A stretch of DNA of 64,000 bases from Alitta virens (lineage: Eukaryota > Annelida > Polychaeta > Phyllodocida > Nereididae), in contig OW028584.1 in NCBI GenBank assembly GCA_932294295.1, forward strand, positions 21,483,638 through 21,547,637, written 5' to 3'. How positions within the stretch are numbered: the stretch's first letter is position 1; each line of letters starts with the position of its first letter. The notes below the pieces were generated by a model. It saw only the letters and a list, made by a program, of their open reading frames with translations. It ran no database searches and had not been told where the DNA came from. A program made the translations under genes and the position numbers. Shown here one piece after another: positions 59,364 to 64,000 of this stretch.

Positions 59364-59422
59364 AACACTTACAGGAAATTATGTACGGCAAATAATTCTT
59401 GAAACTGTGTAATGTTCTTACA
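59364..59422 (+). repeat. 59-bp direct repeat, right copy
   Basis: Perfect match to 58029-58087; flanking sequences differ on both sides. Confidence 0.95.
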
Positions 59423-62400
59423 ATAATGTATGAAAATAGTAGGCCCTATATGTGAGGTACACAATATTTAGTTTGGCAAATATTTTGTTTAGTTTCTTCA
59501 TTATGATAATAATAGACATTATGAAGGTCTTCCTTTATTATCGAAGAGCAGGAGACTAGCGAGGGGGTGGATGGACAAGTCTTCTAGCTCCCTGAATTGT
59601 GCTTTTTTTTTCCTTTACAATTTCAAATACATTTGTCGATCTGTCCTGAAAACTTTTTTAGGTTCCTTTTATTACATCGATCCTCTTTCATTAAAAAATA
59701 TATATACATGCCGGAACGCCACCATCAGGCCTTTGGTGGTATGTGTATAAGTTTTAAAACATCAATTTTAATTATTTTATTTTTTGTACAGTGCTCAAGT
59801 AACAACAAAAAGATAGAAGTGTAATGTCAACAAGTTTATTTGCTTTGTTTACATAGCAATAAGACGATAACTGTGTGCGTCACTACACTGCAATGGAACA
59901 AGTGAGGAAACTATGATTAGAAAAAAACTTTCCCAAGAAACTACGAACTGCAAGGGTCCTGATATTTACACTAGGGGGAGCATCCAGTAATGCAGTAATT
60001 TAACACTAGGGAGAGACACTTGAAAAAGCGCACATTTATGATTGTCACCACAGAACTTATACATAGGATTCCATCAAGGACAAAAATACAACCACAAGAT
60101 AATATAGAAAGTGGTGCAATAAATTCAAGGATCTTCGATAACAAAATGAAATAAGGTCACAAAGTAGAGGATAGTAGTAAGTAGTATATGTGGCGCGCTG
60201 ATGGTATTCCACAAAAAGCATGCCATGTATACTACAAAATACAAAGCGTAAGATAATCAGACTTGGAGCAATGGGTGTTCATTATGATACCAGGGGTTTT
60301 CCAGGGTGCAGGACTGCAGCCTGCATCAATGGTTTCCATGCGATCAACATGGAGTAAGGAAAAGTGTGGTCATATGTCAAAAGGGTAATTTGCATCTTTC
60401 TTCCTTGCTAATGACAAAATTTGAAATGTGTACATTAATTTGACCTAGGTTACATTGATGACCATTTAACATCTGTAGTAAAATATTTTCTAATTTGCAT
60501 ATTAATAGATGCATATAACCCTCATTGGACAAGCGGCCACACTCTCCCTTTCAAAGATGTTACTCTGAGGGGTTAAACAATACCTAGTGGAGTACATGCG
60601 CATGCTTCAAACCATAACAGATGTGTCAGGCATCGGACACTATGGTAGCATTCTTCACTATGGGCAATTGGAGCAGGATTCGATGGTAAAATTCCATTGG
60701 AGTAGACTGGTGGTGAAGTAGCACACCAAATTTTTGTCAGCAGTTTGACAACTTGAAATACCTATGGAATGGCTAAATATGAGCAATTTATCCAGATCGA
60801 GAGTTGAGATCGAGTAACATAGTAACATTACTAGACCTAAAAAGTGAATAAAACAGAAACGGGGGCAGCTAGTCTACAAATTCTCATCACCAGGCATTCA
60901 ATGTAAATGACCTGTGGATTGCAAAAAGCACCTAACACAATCTACAGTAACTGCTCAATGTTTTATATCCTTGAGTTTTGTTTCTATAGGGCAAGCAACT
61001 GCTGGCAATGAGGTATATTATGTTAGCAAAATTTTGACAAAAATACCCCAAAAAAACTTCAGATTTATATTAATTATTCAAAGATTAAGTGACTTTTTTT
61101 TGTCGGTTCAAGCTTCATGCACTTAGCTGAAGTCAATTACAGCTTTTTAGTCTGGTGCTTCTACTTAGTGCTCCATTATATTATAAACAAATGTGAAAAA
61201 ATAAGCGTAACACAAAAGCGACATTCTCATTATTGATTTTATTGCAGACATCAACAGTCAATTCCCAATAGTAAAGTATTACACCGCATGCTTTCTTAAA
61301 CCAGTCACTATTTCAAAAATGGCGCCCTTCAGCGTGGCGCCATCTGTTGGATAATGACAGAAATGCCTCGGATGTTGTGAAAAAACACAACCAGAGATCA
61401 GTTATGATATCAAGACAATGAAGGAAGCTTTGGCCACAGGATGGGCCAATGTTAATACTGTTTCACACATCGTCTATTGGGTTAGAGGTTAGTGCCCGCC
61501 GCGGCTGAAATATTAAACATCCTCTCAAGAATGATACAGCAATAGTAACATCAACTTCATATAAAAATTCAGCCCTGTAAGGTGTGGGCATAATCCCAAC
61601 ATGGAAGAGATTTACCAAACTAGGTATTTCTTACACAGAAGCAGTTCAAGTTCTTGCTCAGACTGCATAAAACATTATGCAGAACTCAGAAGTAGTTTGT
61701 ATCGCAATTTGCTTCAGTCAGAATAAAAAAAAGTTCAGAGAGAGTCAGAAACAAAATCACATCAGTGACTGTCGATACTGTTAACTTAAATCAACATAAC
61801 AGCAACATGTATTTTCATAACATAGCTTAACTGGACAATTCAAATGAACTCTACTACATGCACATTATACAATTCATGTCAGGCTAACTACAGAAACATT
61901 TTAAATAGATAATAGATATGTACAATTCATGTCATGTCAACATTAAGTAGAACATGTATTACTTGCAAGAGGTCGGGTGTACAACTTGGCATGTTGTTTG
62001 TATTCCTCACCTCAACATTGTCATATGCACACAGAGTGTCCATAAACTCACAGTTCGATAATCGATATGCAGGCACACCACAAGTCAAGAAGGCTCGAAA
62101 CATGACAGTAGACATAAAGACGCAGTCATGTTATGTTTTAGTATATTATCTCCAGGCATTTTTGCTCAGCAGCAGCATGATTGGGTATGTACATATACAC
62201 TCATCAGACGAGGTATAACATCAACATGCCAAGGTACGATCCACTCTCTTTAACAACAAAGCAGACCGCTAGATTTGCTCGTCTGCTCCTCCTGAGTACA
62301 CGATGGCTGCTGTAAGCTGACATCAAACAACTGATTCAGGCAGACAAAATATTATTATTGAAGTACACAACAGTAATTACCTATAGCTCTCCTCCCTCTT

Positions 62401-64000
62401 TATTGAAGGTCTTCCTGAATCAGGTGTTGTGTCGCCAAGAGCCATTGACTGAACCTAGTATAACTGACTCAGTCACACCCACAAACATCAAAATTCACTG
62501 CCATTGCACACAAGTTAGCAAAAAACATAAGACAGGATTGTTACAGCAGATCCATTTTGGCCATATATTATACATCTTTCAGGCCATGCATCTTACCTAA
62601 ACAAATATTCACCATGCCCCCGACGTTTACCCCAATTGATATCCATGCCCCATCAACAGCCATCAACCTTAACCTAAGGAATATGCTAGGCCAACATTAA
62701 AATACTATATAGCAGAAAATGCCTTATCTCTATGAATATACACTTCATAATGCTTCATGGGAATCGGTTCAAATGCTTGACTTTGGCAGGAACCACTACT
62801 GGGGATCTCAACATAATACTCACCAAGGTTTTTGGCAATTCGTTCATCATAATACTCCATTTTTTGGCATGTTTACTAATCATTCAGTTTGACTCGATTC
62901 ACCAATCACCACCCAGTCCGTGCACTAGCAACAAAAAACATTATTTTAATTTGTTGCTTGCCCCACCTGCTGGAATTTAACAATACCATAACACAGGTGC
63001 CACCTGCAGGTAATTTCAACAACTACTATCTGTCCAGTCCACCATTGAGACTCCTTAATACTTGGACTACGAGACAACTACCGAGTCCTAGTGAGACTAT
63101 TTTACCCACCCTAAAGTTATATAATCAGTCTTGGTGGTTGCCAGAAATGTAGGATTAACAGTGGAACCACTATCAGCTGTTAATTTCAAGACACAACAAA
63201 AAACAAGAATTATAACGTCACTCACGATTGTTTACGATTACGACCTAGTGGGCCATAAAAGGGCGCTACTAGTCTGGAGTCTCAATGTAGGGGTGTACAG
63301 ACTGTAGTATAAATATCATTGTATGTCGGGGGGATATGGGCGAATAGTAATTAAAAAGATATAGGGATTCATATTCACAAGTGTGAGGTAAAGGAACATG
63401 GAAGCCCTTCAGGCACACAGCCAAAAATTTCCCATTTGTATCAGTACAAAATTAATGAAAAATCACTCAAAATGGATTTGCTATAACGTTCCGTCTTGTA
63501 ACATTTTAACACAGTACTCCATAGAGTTCAACAAGTTATAATTTAATCTTTGTCATTAGACAAAATACCATCATGATTTGTTTTCTACATTAAATCATAA
63601 TCAACCATGCAAATCTTTGATTATTTATCAAGCATGACTAGAATTAAACTTGAAACATTATTGCACTACTCTACCCATTTGCTGTAAATCATTAAATATT
63701 AAATTCTCATAAGAGACACTGTCTAGCTTTAACAATAATTGTGTAAGTATTAATATCCTCGGCTGCAATCATTGAAAAAAACAAAAAAAAAACAATCACA
63801 CTAATCACACATTAGAATGCTACAGCAAAGAAGTTTTACCAATAAAAACCTAGCTACGAATTTTTTCATTACAAATGATACGTATTGCTCAAATGTTATT
63901 CCAGTATAATCTTTGCTACAAATCCTGAAGTCAGAACATGATCACTGAAAATGCCATTTGTTGAAGCTCTTAAAAAATGTACATTTTTGCGATTTACAAA
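59423..64000. other. no gene or element recognised
   Basis: AT-rich DNA with only short open frames, none with a recognisable domain, signal or splice framework. A GGCGCC pair sits in a short palindrome near 61321-61345. Coding or UTR sequence of a gene beyond the window cannot be excluded. Confidence 0.4.

Noticed and set aside
59047..59391. Minus-strand ORF over the 58885-59220 frame
   Set aside because: It overlaps the plus-strand ORF and runs into the 59-bp direct repeat. There is no recognisable content, and the plus-strand frame follows the promoter-like island better.

Overview
This is animal nuclear DNA: AT-rich, with multi-exon genes, GT-AG introns of 0.3-2.5 kb, dense interspersed repeats and microsatellites. 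The gene content (a TBK1-adaptor-like protein, a CYP46A1-like P450, a GH27 lysosomal glycosidase, a Golgi-type carbohydrate sulfotransferase) and the repeats (BEL/Pao LTR element, PIF/Harbinger, Helitron, tRNA-derived SINEs) suggest a marine invertebrate, perhaps a deuterostome such as an echinoderm or hemichordate. That placement is an inference from family content, not from a marker gene.

Layout: 597-911 (+) is the last exon of a GH27 alpha-N-acetylgalactosaminidase/alpha-galactosidase. 5184-9204 (-) is a four-exon gene for a 713-residue TANK/AZI2/TBKBP1-like adaptor with a TBK1-binding-like helix and two C-terminal UBZ-type zinc fingers. 12740-21588 is a nested repeat block: an old inverted-repeat element holding a LINE 3' fragment and a young, nearly complete BEL/Pao retrotransposon (13963-21269, minus, 523-bp LTRs, 5-bp target duplication). 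21589-27115 is intergenic, with several foldback elements. 27116-39906 (+) is a 14-exon CYP46A1-like P450 whose introns are full of transposons. It carries three notable lesions: a Harbinger element inserted inside a splice donor, a 4-bp tandem duplication that shifts frame in exon 9, and an apparently lost exon-10 acceptor. 39907-48144 is intergenic, with microsatellites, a LINE fragment and a broken Helitron helicase. 48145-53640 (+) is a four-exon, 441-residue type II membrane carbohydrate sulfotransferase. 53641-64000 has repeats, a SINE with target duplications, a LINE fragment, and a CpG-richer 1.28-kb segment (promoter-like motifs plus a 111-codon ORF) bracketed by a perfect 59-bp direct repeat. 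After that I recognise nothing.

The host genes do not form an obvious pathway; they are independent neighbours. The most informative signals are transposon-host and transposon-transposon junctions that can be read to the base: the Harbinger TAA duplication inside a GTAAGT donor, a hairpin MITE splitting the A-box of a tRNA-derived SINE, and tRNA-like Pol III boxes inside the BEL LTRs. I did not find a clearly new gene system. The best candidates for novelty are the TBD plus double-UBZ adaptor architecture, the tRNA-like LTR and the bracketed promoter island.
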